Shown here one piece after another: positions 21,101 to 27,833 of a stretch of 56,309 nucleotides of DNA. The stretch is from Candidatus Cloacimonetes bacterium 4572_55. Lineage in GTDB: Bacteria > 4572-55. The stretch's first letter is position 1. Every line of letters starts with the position of its first letter. Location of the stretch: NCBI GenBank assembly GCA_002084765.1, contig NBMB01000007.1, positions 1 through 56,309 of the forward strand, written 5' to 3'. The notes below the pieces were generated by a model, which made no database searches, was not told the DNA's origin, and saw nothing but the letters and a program-made list of their open reading frames with translations. A program made the position numbers and the translations under genes.

Positions 21101-24100
21101 ATACCAGCCAAACTCTTGCGGATAATAGAAGTGAGGCAGACCCTCGTTATAGAGATTGGAATCATAATAGCGAGGCTCGCTTGAGTCATGGTTCAGCAAA
21201 AAGCGATCAGGTACCAGATTGCCAGAATCCACTCTCATATAATCGTCATAGACAGGCATCCACCCATCGGCGATTCGATCGCCGTCAGTGTCTGGGTTTG
21301 CCGGGTCTGTAGAGGTCAAATACGCTTTAAAGAAGTAATCTCCCGGTAGGAACGGCACATCGCCTAAATCCCATTCAGGGGAGTTACAATCATTCCATCG
21401 ATAGTCGATAGTGGCGACCATTTCACCAGGGATATCCGCGTATTCATTATAGAAGTTGGCGCACAGAATTTCATCCGGCGTCATTCCATGATCGGATTGC
21501 CGGAACTCCGGATAGTACGGTGTATTTCGACCTGTGTTGAAGTGCCAGCGACATACCCAGTCCTTTACTGCGAATTTGTTGCCAGCCCACGCGCCGTCAT
21601 TGAATGTGCGGGGGTCCCACGGATTATAGGGACCATAATTCGTCGTGTAATTCGCCGTATAATTAACATCGACAATCGTCAGGTCATAGACCCGAGTGCC
21701 ACCATTATTATATCCATCAACCACGCCGTCGTCGTCGGTGTCGCGGTCAAGCGGATCTGAAAAATAAAGGTTATAGTTGGGAATATCATCCAAAGCGATC
21801 CGACTAGGGAACACCTCATCGCCATCCCAAAGGCCGTCATCGTCCGTGTCACCGTCCCATTTGCTGGTTTCAAGCCAGTTTTCGCCCGGCATCCAGATGT
21901 TGTCGCCGTTGTCGCCATCGACGCCATCCATATCCGGATCCTCGAACAAGTTGGGAAGACCGTCTTGATCGTCGTCATTATAGAATGTGTTCGGATCTAA
22001 GGCATCAACCATACCATCCAAGTCAGCGTCATGGAGAGGCGACTCGTAAGGATTGTTCGGACGCCAAATCGCCCATCTCGGGTTATCAGAATCATACTGA
22101 TAATCGTAGTAACCGAGAATAGTTCTTTCCATATCATTTCCAGCACTGGTGGCAAGATCGTAACCGTCATTGCCGCCATAATTGAAAATGCCACTGTCCG
22201 GTACGCGGGTGCGATAGCGCCATCGTCCGGTATCCCCTAAGTTACCAGTCGGGGTCACGTCGGCGTTCTCGTACCCTCCGCCTGGAATAGTCGGCGTAAT
22301 GTAGCCGTGAGCCGGATTCGGAAGCGTAATATTCACATTCGTATTCGGAACCGGATAATCGGTGCAATCGCCATACAGGCAACCATCATAGTTATCGTCT
22401 CGGAGATCATCGCCAATCCACCACATATAAGGTGCGCCGAGCCATGTGCGGGTATAGCCATTCTCACCCCAAACAGCCTCATTTTGCTCATTCGTCGCGC
22501 GCCAGTCGGATTGACCGCTATTAAGACGGTTGTCATAATTACCATTTGGCAGACCATCGCTGTTTCTGAACAGAGGGCTGGTCGTATAGCCATAAACGAC
22601 GAAATTGCTGAAATAGCAGTCTAACGGGTCCGCCCGCTTGACCTCACGACCATCGGCGATACCATCCTCATCAGAGTCAGCTTTGAGCGGATCGGTGCGA
22701 TCGCGCATGGAGCTACGGAACATGACTCCGTAACCGCCCGCGCCAGGACGACCGCTCTGAGCTGAAAAGCTCCAGTTGTAAACTTGATCGTGATTGCCAC
22801 AATCATCATCGGAGAGATCGTCGTCGCAACCGCTGCCGCTTGTCGGCTCCCAAGCATAAAGCTCGTCGGTTGTCCCGTCTAAGGAATTAACCTGCCAATC
22901 TGGATGATTCGTTTTCTCACTAAAATCAGGATAGACTTCGTGATCATAATCATCGTCGCCCAGCCAACGGTCGGTCAAAATTTCCTCACCGTCGGAAAGA
23001 CCATCATAATCCGTGTCGTACTTTGCCGGGTTGGTTTCGTACACCGGATCGCCGCTCACAGTCATGTGATCGGTCGGGGGACCAGAAGGCGGCACGGTTC
23101 CCCACGCATCGTCGTTATCAATTGTCATATCATTCGGATCGGATTCTCCAACTGATGATAAACCGTCTGGATCGGTTTCGGTTCTCTCATCCGCCCAATA
23201 AGGCAGGTAGAAAGTTTCCCCGATACCGTCACCCAAATCCCAAAAATTAATTTCCGCTCCATGAGGGCTGTCCCAGCAACCATTTGCATTGATATCTTCG
23301 CCCTCTCCAAGATCGATATCCAGATCGTCTCGAAGCACATTGGGATGTACATAATCGTCACGCCAGAAATAATTGCCCCAACCGTTGATCCAACCGTCAG
23401 GCAGACCGTCGTAATCAGAGTCTTTATTCAATGGGTCTGTGGTGGAGCCATCGAATTCTTCCGCAGGCGCGCATTGGTCATAGACGTACACGTCACGCGT
23501 CAGATATAAACTTGAGCCGTCCGAAGCCTGGATATGAATGTCGATTTTGTCGGTCCGACCGCCAAATTTATGGTGGAGTATTCCAGAAGGCGCGCTCGGA
23601 TAGTGGGAACGATCACGGTACGCATAATAATACGTGCCATTACCCGCTGTCCCAGTAGGAGGCATCACGCCAATTTCAGCCACGGCACCATAAGCCTTAT
23701 CCATCTGACCTTGAATCAATCCCACCTCAACGCCGTCGGTCAAGCCATCGCCGTCTGTGTCTGGATCAAGCGGGTCGGTACCCAGGATATATTCGCCTGG
23801 CTCTTCCCATTTGTCATAAACCAGCACGCCGTGGTTTTCATAAGTCTCAACCAAAGCATTCATGTTGACCCAACCGTCAACTAAGCCATCATCGTCTGTG
23901 TCCGCGTCGTTGGGGTCGGTTCCCCAAGCGATTTCCCATTTGTCGCCCAAGCCGTCAAAGTCCGTATCGGCATTTAGCGCGTTTGTCTCATTGTCTGCGG
24001 CGTAATCCCAATTGGTCCCGCCGCGAAAATGATTGTCCATACCGTCGGGATCCCAAACGCCGTCGCTAAACTCCCAACCTTCGCCGTCAAAGCATTCTTT

Positions 24101-25015
24101 TCCACTTTGGGGGCAATCGTTCAATACAATATCGCCCTCATAATCGGTGTCCCCGACGTTCTCATTCAGCTTCGGATCGTTGCCACAGTCGTAGCAGTTA
24201 TCATCAAAAGCGTCGATCTCGTCGCAATCGTCATCATCGATATCGATACTGGGGATATCCTCGCCCGGAATATCGATGCCCCGATCATAATCGCCGTCTT
24301 TATTCACGTCGATATAGCTATCGGGAATGCCATCGTTATCAGAATCAACATCTTGGGCGTCAACCAAACCATCGTTATCCGCGTCAAGCTGCCAGCTCTC
24401 ACCGAAAAACAAAACAGAGTGATTGCCTACCAATTTGTTGACAAATGTACGAGCAATTGAACATCCATTGCCATAGTCGTAGACATCCTTTGCCCATAGC
24501 GGAAGACCCAAATTGTCATCCCAGATGCGTCCGTTTGCCCCTGTGTTTCCAATAACCGGAACATTATTACCGACATTTTCGGTGTAACTCTCAATACGAC
24601 CGTCTCCATCCGAGTCGAAACTCAGAGGATCGGTCTGCTTGTAAGGATTTATCCGGCCATCGATACCGACATCGGTTCTTAACTCTTGATCCCAAAGTCC
24701 AGCCCAACTAGGGCGCACTTCATCGACATCAGGAATCAAGTCGCCATCAACATCGTGATCATACGGATCATAAATCCCGTCATGATCCGTATCAATCCAT
24801 TCATCCAATGGGTTGGATGTGTGCAAACTGTCATTGTTGGACAAGCCATACCCGAAAGTCCCGTAAAGAATTTCTTCATTGTCGAGCAATCCATCATTGT
24901 CAAAATCCGGAACCCTTGCCCAGACAATCATTACCATCACCATCAAAAGAGTTATGATTGTGAAAGGTAATGCAATTTTCCCTTTTCGAGAGAATTTCCT
25001 TTCGTTTATTAACAC
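12122..25015 (-). CDS. 4297-residue giant TSP3 calcium-binding surface protein with T9SS tail
   Basis: An uninterrupted 12.9-kb frame from GTG 25015, preceded by GAAGGAGG at 8 nt. Residues about 12-35 form a signal or membrane segment (IALPFTIITLLMVMVMIVWA). Residues about 36-3150 consist of several dozen bacterial TSP3 repeats, of the form TDP..DTDxDGLxDGxE (DTDFDGLGDKWE, DTDDDGLVDGW, DTDGDGLTDGVE). Their Asp clusters are calcium ligands in this family, and the protein is strongly acidic. Unique stretches of 30-150 residues rich in Tyr, Trp and Asn lie between repeats. Near the C-terminus are FN3 domains (about 3515-3615 and 4000-4085), a carboxypeptidase-regulatory-like module between them, and a T9SS type A tail (about 4205-4297, QNYPNPFNPTTTI). 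The chain is about 470 kDa if 110 Da per residue is assumed. I infer a very long, calcium-stiffened surface fibre, adhesin or sheath. No enzymatic motif is seen. Confidence 0.9.
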   Translation of the reverse strand: MLINERKFSRKGKIALPFTIITLLMVMVMIVWARVPDFDNDGLLDNEEILYGTFGYGLSNNDSLHTSNPLDEWIDTDHDGIYDPYDHDVDGDLIPDVDEVRPSWAGLWDQELRTDVGIDGRINPYKQTDPLSFDSDGDGRIESYTENVGNNVPVIGNTGANGRIWDDNLGLPLWAKDVYDYGNGCSIARTFVNKLVGNHSVLFFGESWQLDADNDGLVDAQDVDSDNDGIPDSYIDVNKDGDYDRGIDIPGEDIPSIDIDDDDCDEIDAFDDNCYDCGNDPKLNENVGDTDYEGDIVLNDCPQSGKECFDGEGWEFSDGVWDPDGMDNHFRGGTNWDYAADNETNALNADTDFDGLGDKWEIAWGTDPNDADTDDDGLVDGWVNMNALVETYENHGVLVYDKWEEPGEYILGTDPLDPDTDGDGLTDGVEVGLIQGQMDKAYGAVAEIGVMPPTGTAGNGTYYYAYRDRSHYPSAPSGILHHKFGGRTDKIDIHIQASDGSSLYLTRDVYVYDQCAPAEEFDGSTTDPLNKDSDYDGLPDGWINGWGNYFWRDDYVHPNVLRDDLDIDLGEGEDINANGCWDSPHGAEINFWDLGDGIGETFYLPYWADERTETDPDGLSSVGESDPNDMTIDNDDAWGTVPPSGPPTDHMTVSGDPVYETNPAKYDTDYDGLSDGEEILTDRWLGDDDYDHEVYPDFSEKTNHPDWQVNSLDGTTDELYAWEPTSGSGCDDDLSDDDCGNHDQVYNWSFSAQSGRPGAGGYGVMFRSSMRDRTDPLKADSDEDGIADGREVKRADPLDCYFSNFVVYGYTTSPLFRNSDGLPNGNYDNRLNSGQSDWRATNEQNEAVWGENGYTRTWLGAPYMWWIGDDLRDDNYDGCLYGDCTDYPVPNTNVNITLPNPAHGYITPTIPGGGYENADVTPTGNLGDTGRWRYRTRVPDSGIFNYGGNDGYDLATSAGNDMERTILGYYDYQYDSDNPRWAIWRPNNPYESPLHDADLDGMVDALDPNTFYNDDDQDGLPNLFEDPDMDGVDGDNGDNIWMPGENWLETSKWDGDTDDDGLWDGDEVFPSRIALDDIPNYNLYFSDPLDRDTDDDGVVDGYNNGGTRVYDLTIVDVNYTANYTTNYGPYNPWDPRTFNDGAWAGNKFAVKDWVCRWHFNTGRNTPYYPEFRQSDHGMTPDEILCANFYNEYADIPGEMVATIDYRWNDCNSPEWDLGDVPFLPGDYFFKAYLTSTDPANPDTDGDRIADGWMPVYDDYMRVDSGNLVPDRFLLNHDSSEPRYYDSNLYNEGLPHFYYPQEFGWYTYDASGNVIVRDPTGAILQPIESDLPTYHSGEKQTLTDAQWLLGSDLGTVSTTLGSAPYQHAGGSITAPDFGDVNFSHRYYQPPTTWGYFRATYYHGSFANQEHDTDRFYEYMMYDLHGISRLVIPWDDYYITIVDPWLPLNIANTLGFDERNGLVYEDNRPHGVIYTASPTDGYYDNDAGQPLEGWGRPSNNLDITNPLYHDHEGTEYTNGNYDPFTDYQINALDRDSDDDECYDWAERRGQKFTDEQGTFLNSPLHPSNPATNNSDFNDPDHNAGPDLEEYLANNSHPMRSWDDESSVPQYDDQDQDGIYNSLEHAAGTVYWDWDTDDDNISDYREMNDFIWHAPGDPDLPGQGNSGQRSGIGSNPLTPDSDADGLRDDYEWGYYDRISDPDFVLWDPVKIDDAYAFDGPHDSNHTAFPGVDYHVHPFLGYPITFVRSNPLIPDTDLDGLGDIWEGPSDGWVLAPNDEDADGLGWAGMEWLGSNLEPRNADSDGDDIIDGVDEVGHPYANGATYQNPDGFTVNNGDFDNDGLSNWQERLWYTDPENPDTDFDGLADGFELNADRTPFGFIGGHLIFDQTFGINAIAGIRYNRGHHTEPTLWDTDGDGIPDGWTNLDWLGYDMGYWTGEDRDLNAEIAGDDGMNTAGYRILDEGEVWTETDPLNRDSDGQYSDHMSENPFANASNYSVTNPGFKDGLIDGYEENPNLRGAGAALGANNPPFEFTLQESNPLSLDSDGDYLVDNLERGLGTFYPYFNMPFGLHPKAGNLDFDYADWDLMYNSPNRPAYEVGGNETTYLYNDSDRDDDGILDGHEYWEALVSWTFAEHLVRDVSGDVLSTTCDPNTQSTCTETATDYLFNSYKYDEYTQYCANSGYNLSFYVLPRNSDYGDIEYDDPYDKFSMSLGIAQIHHVEIGTNPMDWDSDKDGLFDGLEVGSVSGVNQGGSQADLYVGAVGSPVDIYSGAFYVNNYPTFASGTATLPGWTVWDQQVGTQSDPFDYDSDNDFLPDGWGDSNGDAAQYPGWDLPNIDVNFATNIGIQPGERRGEDGYFIATGNNAVLYGAPVSQVYDGDIEGDIAGADGPLSGAGFWSDDEIWRSTDVMDADTDDDGLMDGFEDSDADRWFGWADIIGSAGEPNYGVNIKPNHSDTYNIGHYYGAHPLMPSTDYDGLGDGMELSFRYSGYDSTSGSPWAYNNDGGKYNAREQYGITGPMGVYQHHPSNMSNEYTDANNFYNDLEGYTAHTGHWDVADPITSASTVWLGHTSPIKVKRDMNPFYTDDDEGDYDTGGEGSNAGVSEFGWINETSLDEPCDSPDDDCVSQYLHYKGSYFRKWVQDADWSNFTYPLVEDTDQDGLYDGGWLDNTGPWSHGTNYSFGEDFFPNWNKVDITGHDLYGNGSIIVGSGNPRMEYPYLYTYNNYDDSDNNPYDQSSNWNGLGVGTGSETDPSVCYAYATSPRAWFGPDFDGTQEPQHNLYNPFGINMVQNTANHRRIRFNPRALRVGYDTDGGDNGSAYYNNLTGNPAYSGGANPWSSVSDCFLAQSDDNEYLGVPSLPGPLGFSPGNFGGFFINQADQDIIANAYSIGGNFGIVNNAIPIAPRPMLSLWTNDGREVADGSDPTNPWGHQITGYNFADQDIDIVDFLSIRDNRGNHNYWNGIMEMGETDGTYMTSGSPNGLSETNNLWLLDVGDDHVYNYIPEKWEHERINEMILDDDNDIDYPFGIIDRNIEGEYDPNGDYDQAGRSLDPGERSEIGKFRTYFTDWNSNPDGSYVLYGVGDNTEWNDSEHIYDVDSDYDYGYYGDGYTNSWLTAPLSADVRYQVTGLRWIRPVPNTDLDYARYMLFRRGVFAPDEVGFNNISIGRPEQGHEYGDSNFDNSSNDMLFIHPNDVMRPGDQNNPNTYAQDPASQPLYKNFYDNFVQAGPFPANVPTSADSARDWHGGTYSGEFYAIEGNGFAYDNYSLTFHVNEYLPDLDIENNSEGEGLVNNIMRFDFGDGENDENPIYTKTVVIGVPDTDVMNVSFDSYDGPATVGVRNMSVFDPDIAHALYCTAPSAPETVDNQVYQDSWFPLTNDASTTQAKVWLYNTNPVIKDSLQATIIGIPNLRPGDGFSRTYTVSVDPDEIALRNGGIYMTKYDHSPFGGESDTCSFGGAGVYPGSFDISGSHDQEGNVYIVAYGDDESGPMRFNPYEPITELCIDWFRLEVSIGQPRYAVEYGPVQVTNLTCNSATITWTSMVPDPEHPGEYLDMPTLGYVEYGVDLPFTHLVNDDRGAGFMGYTHYVTLEGLAPGSDYMFQVTSGNEPDDNNGAFYHFETPAICDPSSPGHLWVIGCVDSVSGNRWDEDAIVYVFVPGTYGINNDEINESNLSVHTNENGDFVIDIANHGFGEPNGYDYVIFFVDGGNDHIGIHSIPYSVLLANVTPGGYVNLASLDGNGDGLPDGCIVLDGGGSLILGAGLSMWTPPFYEFAQDSTANFFLPYTYNNVIGGQQNGLYGTLEPTVAGDPYQRNIFYGFAPDSNHHFYGKFRWIKHSGTFYYETGGSPIHVETPRGYMFYNNSTTPRVLPFTDVTPFDGAHIPDYTHVIPDSGYWAIGIPYVHTPGLTLTSMDVIQGGAHAIAGSEVIYGFESSTQSWKVAIYDQIGGIPQQFGERFLIEDDKGYIVYTSTGDPGYDPDMTVTNPLSIVENSAIEETSSEVNLRLAESMSEIHLSDITSASATISWFTDGMATSIIRYGETQAMRSHQVIDGFGKTHQVALRGLKSNTAYYCQAISNGAQSEITEFTTSHIGTGIPHAVYGTSVNGDDEQVVAGAIVLARVEHGGFVSQPISAISNDNGHYVLNLGNLKTAAGHAMNYSENDNIIIQVLGGFGYETSELVISVDSSARQYAGMVSLAKSEVGEATTSPLITTYDLYQNYPNPFNPTTTICYQLPTSGNVELSVYNSVGQLVRTLVSNEQDMGRYEVKWDGKNGNGEAVGSGVYFYRLTASDFDQTNKMVLLK

Positions 25016-25137
25016 GGCTGTAACCTCCTTCTAATTAATGAAAATGAAGTTAAGATAAGATTTTTATTTTTTACCGTTTTTATTTCCAAGACCTTAACGA
25101 AGTAACCTCTATCCCTCACATAAGTTATTCGCCTCAC
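25009..25137 (-). CDS. Possible 42-residue leader ORF overlapping the giant gene's start
   Basis: GTG at 25137 follows AGAGGAGG with a 5-nt gap, a better ribosome site than most in the window. The frame encodes 42 residues (MRRITYVRDRG..., basic, no signal peptide) and stops at TAA 25009-25011, so it overlaps the giant gene's GTG (25013-25015) in another frame. This layout would allow translational coupling or a leader-peptide control of the giant gene. There is no homology I recognise, and the frame may be chance. Confidence 0.35.
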   Translation of the reverse strand: MRRITYVRDRGYFVKVLEIKTVKNKNLILTSFSLIRRRLQPC

Positions 25138-25323
25138 CAACACCTCCTCTCAAAATCATTATGAATTCGTCCTCTATCTCACTCAAATTTATACTTTTTT
25201 TGATCTTCATCTCGTATTAAGCCGCCTTCTCAAAATCGTAAATCGTTTTTTTTACGTGAACTCTGCGCCGTTATTCATTAAATAATCGGCAGTTAGGACA
25301 TTTTTTATCAAAAAAACGTTACA

Positions 25324-25352
25324 ATTATACATTTATCCACAGGCGTTGTCAA
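25324..25352 (-). promoter_or_regulatory. Consensus sigma-70 promoter of the giant TSP3 gene
   Basis: On the minus strand TTGACA (25347-25352), 17 bp, TATAAT (25324-25329): both hexamers match consensus exactly. Initiation near 25317 leaves a leader of about 300 nt before GTG 25015, containing the small ORF above. The rest of 25138-25506 is AT-rich with no further gene visible. Confidence 0.8.
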
Positions 25353-25506
25353 GTTTTTTTTCTCCTCATATCCCGCCCATGATAAAACCTTTAGTCAGCG
25401 TCCATATCAATTCTCGTCGCCTATTCACGATTATTTGCGTTCGCTCTCGGCTTACCGCGTCTTTCGGAAATAAAAGCGAAAATAAAAAAAATCATACATA
25501 AGAAAT

Positions 25507-25582
25507 TGGCGTCCCCAAGGGGAGTCGAACCCCTGTTGCCGCCGTGAAAGGGCAGTGTCCTAGGCCTCTAGACGATGGGGAC
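25507..25582 (-). tRNA. tRNA-Glu (anticodon TTC)
   Basis: The reverse complement folds as a tRNA: acceptor GTCCCCA, anticodon loop CTTTCAC with TTC, and a T arm with GGTTCGACTCC. Discriminator G and an encoded CCA end (25507-25509) are present. It starts 7 bp after the stop of the upstream cyclic-nucleotide-binding gene, so the two may share a transcript. Confidence 0.95.
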
Positions 25583-25589
25583 CCCATTT

Positions 25590-26108
25590 TTATGTATGAC
25601 TCGCAATATATAGCTTCCGAAAGTGTTCGTTTTCAACCATAGCTTTATTGATAAGGGAATAGGTTCGCAACTGCTCGCCAGTCTTCCGTAAACGATTACA
25701 AAACACAGTCGCTAATGATAGGAGCATTTTGGAAGCCATTTCAGGATCTGAATTGAGCAGGCGCAAAAATACGTCCCGTTTCATCCAATAGTAAGAACCA
25801 TCGGACAATGCTTTTATTGTGGCTGATCGGGGCTTTTCGTCGATTAGTGATATTTCGCCGAAAAAAGAATTCTTTCCAAACTTAGCCAGCACCAAGTCCT
25901 CATCTTCACCTATTTTTCGACCCACACTGACATCGCCCTCTATAATAATACAAAGCGTGTCTCCGACGTCCCCCTCTTTAAAAATCACATCATTTACTTG
26001 AAAAGTTTCATAATCAAATAAGGGGACAAGATCTTTCAAGTCGTCCAAATCCAAATATTGAAATAATTCAATATTTTTTAAGGCATTTACGTCAACCATA
26101 AGCGTCAT
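25590..26108 (-). CDS. Cyclic-nucleotide-binding (CAP_ED) single-domain protein
   Basis: 172 residues. Residues about 12-125 form a cNMP-binding beta-roll: FQYLDLDDLKDLVPLF, GDVGDTLCIIIEGDVSV and the phosphate-binding cassette FGEISLIDEKPRSATIKA with the Glu and Arg that contact cyclic nucleotide in CAP-type proteins. The remaining C-terminal helices show no DNA-binding helix-turn-helix, so it is not a complete Crp/Fnr regulator. It may be a stand-alone sensor or a partner subunit. It lies between tRNA-Lys (32 bp upstream) and tRNA-Glu (7 bp downstream) on the same strand, so its mRNA is probably released by tRNA processing. ATG 26108 has only a weak ribosome site. Confidence 0.85.
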   Translation of the reverse strand: MTLMVDVNALKNIELFQYLDLDDLKDLVPLFDYETFQVNDVIFKEGDVGDTLCIIIEGDVSVGRKIGEDEDLVLAKFGKNSFFGEISLIDEKPRSATIKALSDGSYYWMKRDVFLRLLNSDPEMASKMLLSLATVFCNRLRKTGEQLRTYSLINKAMVENEHFRKLYIASHT

Positions 26109-26139
26109 CCGAATTTACTTTTTTATAAAATAGACATTA

Positions 26140-26215
26140 TGGTGAGCCGCACTGGGTTTGAACCAGTGACCCACTGCTTAAAAGGCAGTTGCTCTACCAA
26201 CTGAGCTAGCGGCCC
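26140..26215 (-). tRNA. tRNA-Lys (anticodon TTT)
   Basis: The reverse complement has acceptor GGGCCGC paired with GCGGCTC, D arm AGCTCAGTTGGTAGAGC, anticodon arm CTGCC-TTTTAAG-CAG type with TTT, and T loop GGTTCAAACCC. Discriminator A and an encoded CCA (26140-26142) are present. Confidence 0.95.
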
Positions 26216-26443
26216 CCCATAATACCAAAATATACTATCAATTTCAAATTTTTGTTGTCACACAATTCATCGTGTCAGATGAAGATTCAAAAATATATAG
26301 GTCAATCCTTTTTTTGTCAACAGAAAATTTGTACTTATGTGTAAAATAATGAGAGAATTGTCCATTCGCCCCGCTGAGAGATGTAATTAACACACCGACA
26401 AACACCCTGACTTTAAAATAGGTTTGAGCAGTTTACAGGGTTT

Positions 26444-27727
26444 TTAATATCTTCTTACAATTTCGGTTCGATCCGGTCCAGTAGAAATCAAAGATATTTG
26501 ACAATGAATAAAATTTTCTATTTTTTCTATAAAACGCCTGGCATTTTTCGGGAATTCTTTGTAATCAGTAGCCCCGCGAACAGTGCCTTCCCAACCGGGC
26601 AACTCCTTATAAATCGGCTGACATTGAGCCAAACGAGTGCTATCTTCAGGATAACGAGAAATCGATCCTTCCTCTTCGCTAATCTGATAGCCCGTACAGA
26701 TATAGATCGTATCGAACTTATCAAGAACGTCTATTTTCGTCAGAGCAATTCGGGTAAATCCATTGATCTTCACGGCGTATCGCAACGCGGCTAAATCCAG
26801 CCAACCGCATCGACGCGGACGCCCTGTTGTGGCTCCGTATTCATTCCCAGATTGACGAAGTTTGTCTCCGGTCTCATCGATCAACTCGGTGGGAAATGGA
26901 CCGTCCCCCACCCGAGTTTGATACGCTTTTGCAATACCGATTATCTCGTCCAATTGACCAGGGTTCACTCCTGTCCCGGAGAACAAGCCTCCTATCGTCG
27001 GATTTGAGGAAGTCAGGTATGGATACGTGCCGAAATCAATATCCAGAAGCGTCCCTTGCGCGCCCTCGAATAAAATCGAATCCCCTTCTCGAATTCGTTG
27101 GTGCAAAAAATTACCGGTATCGCACACCATACTTTCGATACGAGACGCAATTTTCATGCAATAGGAGAGGATTTCCTCCAATAAAATTTCCTTTTTATGG
27201 AAAATTTCCCGAATGATTGCATTTTTATATTTTAAATTTGTCTCAAGTCGCTCTTTTAATACATCGGGATGATAAAGATCGTATATCCGAACCCCAATCC
27301 GACGCATTTTATCTGTGTACGCAGGACCGATTCCACGCAAAGTGGTTCCAATTTTTTGAGCAGCGGAATCGGTTTCCATCGCGCTATCTAACAATTTATG
27401 AAACGGAAAAACGATATGAGCGTTCCCGGAAATTTTGAGCCTGTCCTTTAAAAAAATTCCCTTTTCTTCAAGACAGGAAATTTCTTCCAATAATTGCTCG
27501 GGGTCAAGTACGACTCCATTTCCTATTACGCACGTTTTATCAGGATACAGCGCGCCTGTGGGGACTAAATGAAATATAAATTTCACCCCGTCTTTCACAA
27601 CCGTATGACCCGCGTTTGCGCCACCTTGATATCGGACGATCACGTCTGCGTCCCTACTCAAAATATCCACAATTTTCGCTTTGCCTTCATCGCCCCATTG
27701 GGCACCGATAATAGCTGTATTCCTCAT
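26444..27727 (-). CDS. purA: Adenylosuccinate synthetase
   Basis: 427 residues, the normal length for the family. It joins IMP and aspartate with GTP hydrolysis to adenylosuccinate, the first committed step to AMP, in the cytoplasm. N-terminal motif QWGDEGKAKIVD is followed by RYQGGANAGHTVV, TLRGIGPAYTDK, FEGAQGTLLDIDFGTYPYLTSSNPT and GATTGRPRRCGWLD, all conserved in PurA. The N-terminal loop is usually GDEGKGK; here the second Gly is Ala. The start ATG 27727 follows AAGGGGGA. It lies downstream of era on the same strand, separated by about 100 bp of short repeats. The gap after the gene (26216-26443) shows nothing clear. Confidence 0.97.
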   Translation of the reverse strand: MRNTAIIGAQWGDEGKAKIVDILSRDADVIVRYQGGANAGHTVVKDGVKFIFHLVPTGALYPDKTCVIGNGVVLDPEQLLEEISCLEEKGIFLKDRLKISGNAHIVFPFHKLLDSAMETDSAAQKIGTTLRGIGPAYTDKMRRIGVRIYDLYHPDVLKERLETNLKYKNAIIREIFHKKEILLEEILSYCMKIASRIESMVCDTGNFLHQRIREGDSILFEGAQGTLLDIDFGTYPYLTSSNPTIGGLFSGTGVNPGQLDEIIGIAKAYQTRVGDGPFPTELIDETGDKLRQSGNEYGATTGRPRRCGWLDLAALRYAVKINGFTRIALTKIDVLDKFDTIYICTGYQISEEEGSISRYPEDSTRLAQCQPIYKELPGWEGTVRGATDYKEFPKNARRFIEKIENFIHCQISLISTGPDRTEIVRRY

Positions 27728-27747
27728 CCCAATCCCCCTTAGGATCC

Positions 27748-27830
27748 GCAGATTACGCAGATTTGCGCGGATTTGCGCAGATTACGCAGATTTGCGCGGA
27801 TTTGCGCAGATTACGCGGATTTGCGCAGAT
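27748..27830. repeat. Short tandem repeats of GCAGATT(A/T)(C/G)C type
   Basis: Nearly the entire era-purA gap consists of about 10-bp units (GCAGATTAC, GCAGATTTGC, GCGGATTTGC) in a 29-bp higher-order repeat (units at 27748 and 27777, third partial). Related units occur at 56230-56289. Confidence 0.9.
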
Positions 27831-27833
27831 TTT

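Noticed and set aside
26216-26300. Promoter of tRNA-Lys
   Set aside because: AT-rich hexamers are present (TATATT, TATTAT) but none has a -35 element at suitable spacing and a start outside the tRNA.
27748-27830. CRISPR array
   Set aside because: Units are about 10 bp with no unique spacers; it is a simple tandem repeat. No cas genes are present. The same applies to 56230-56289.
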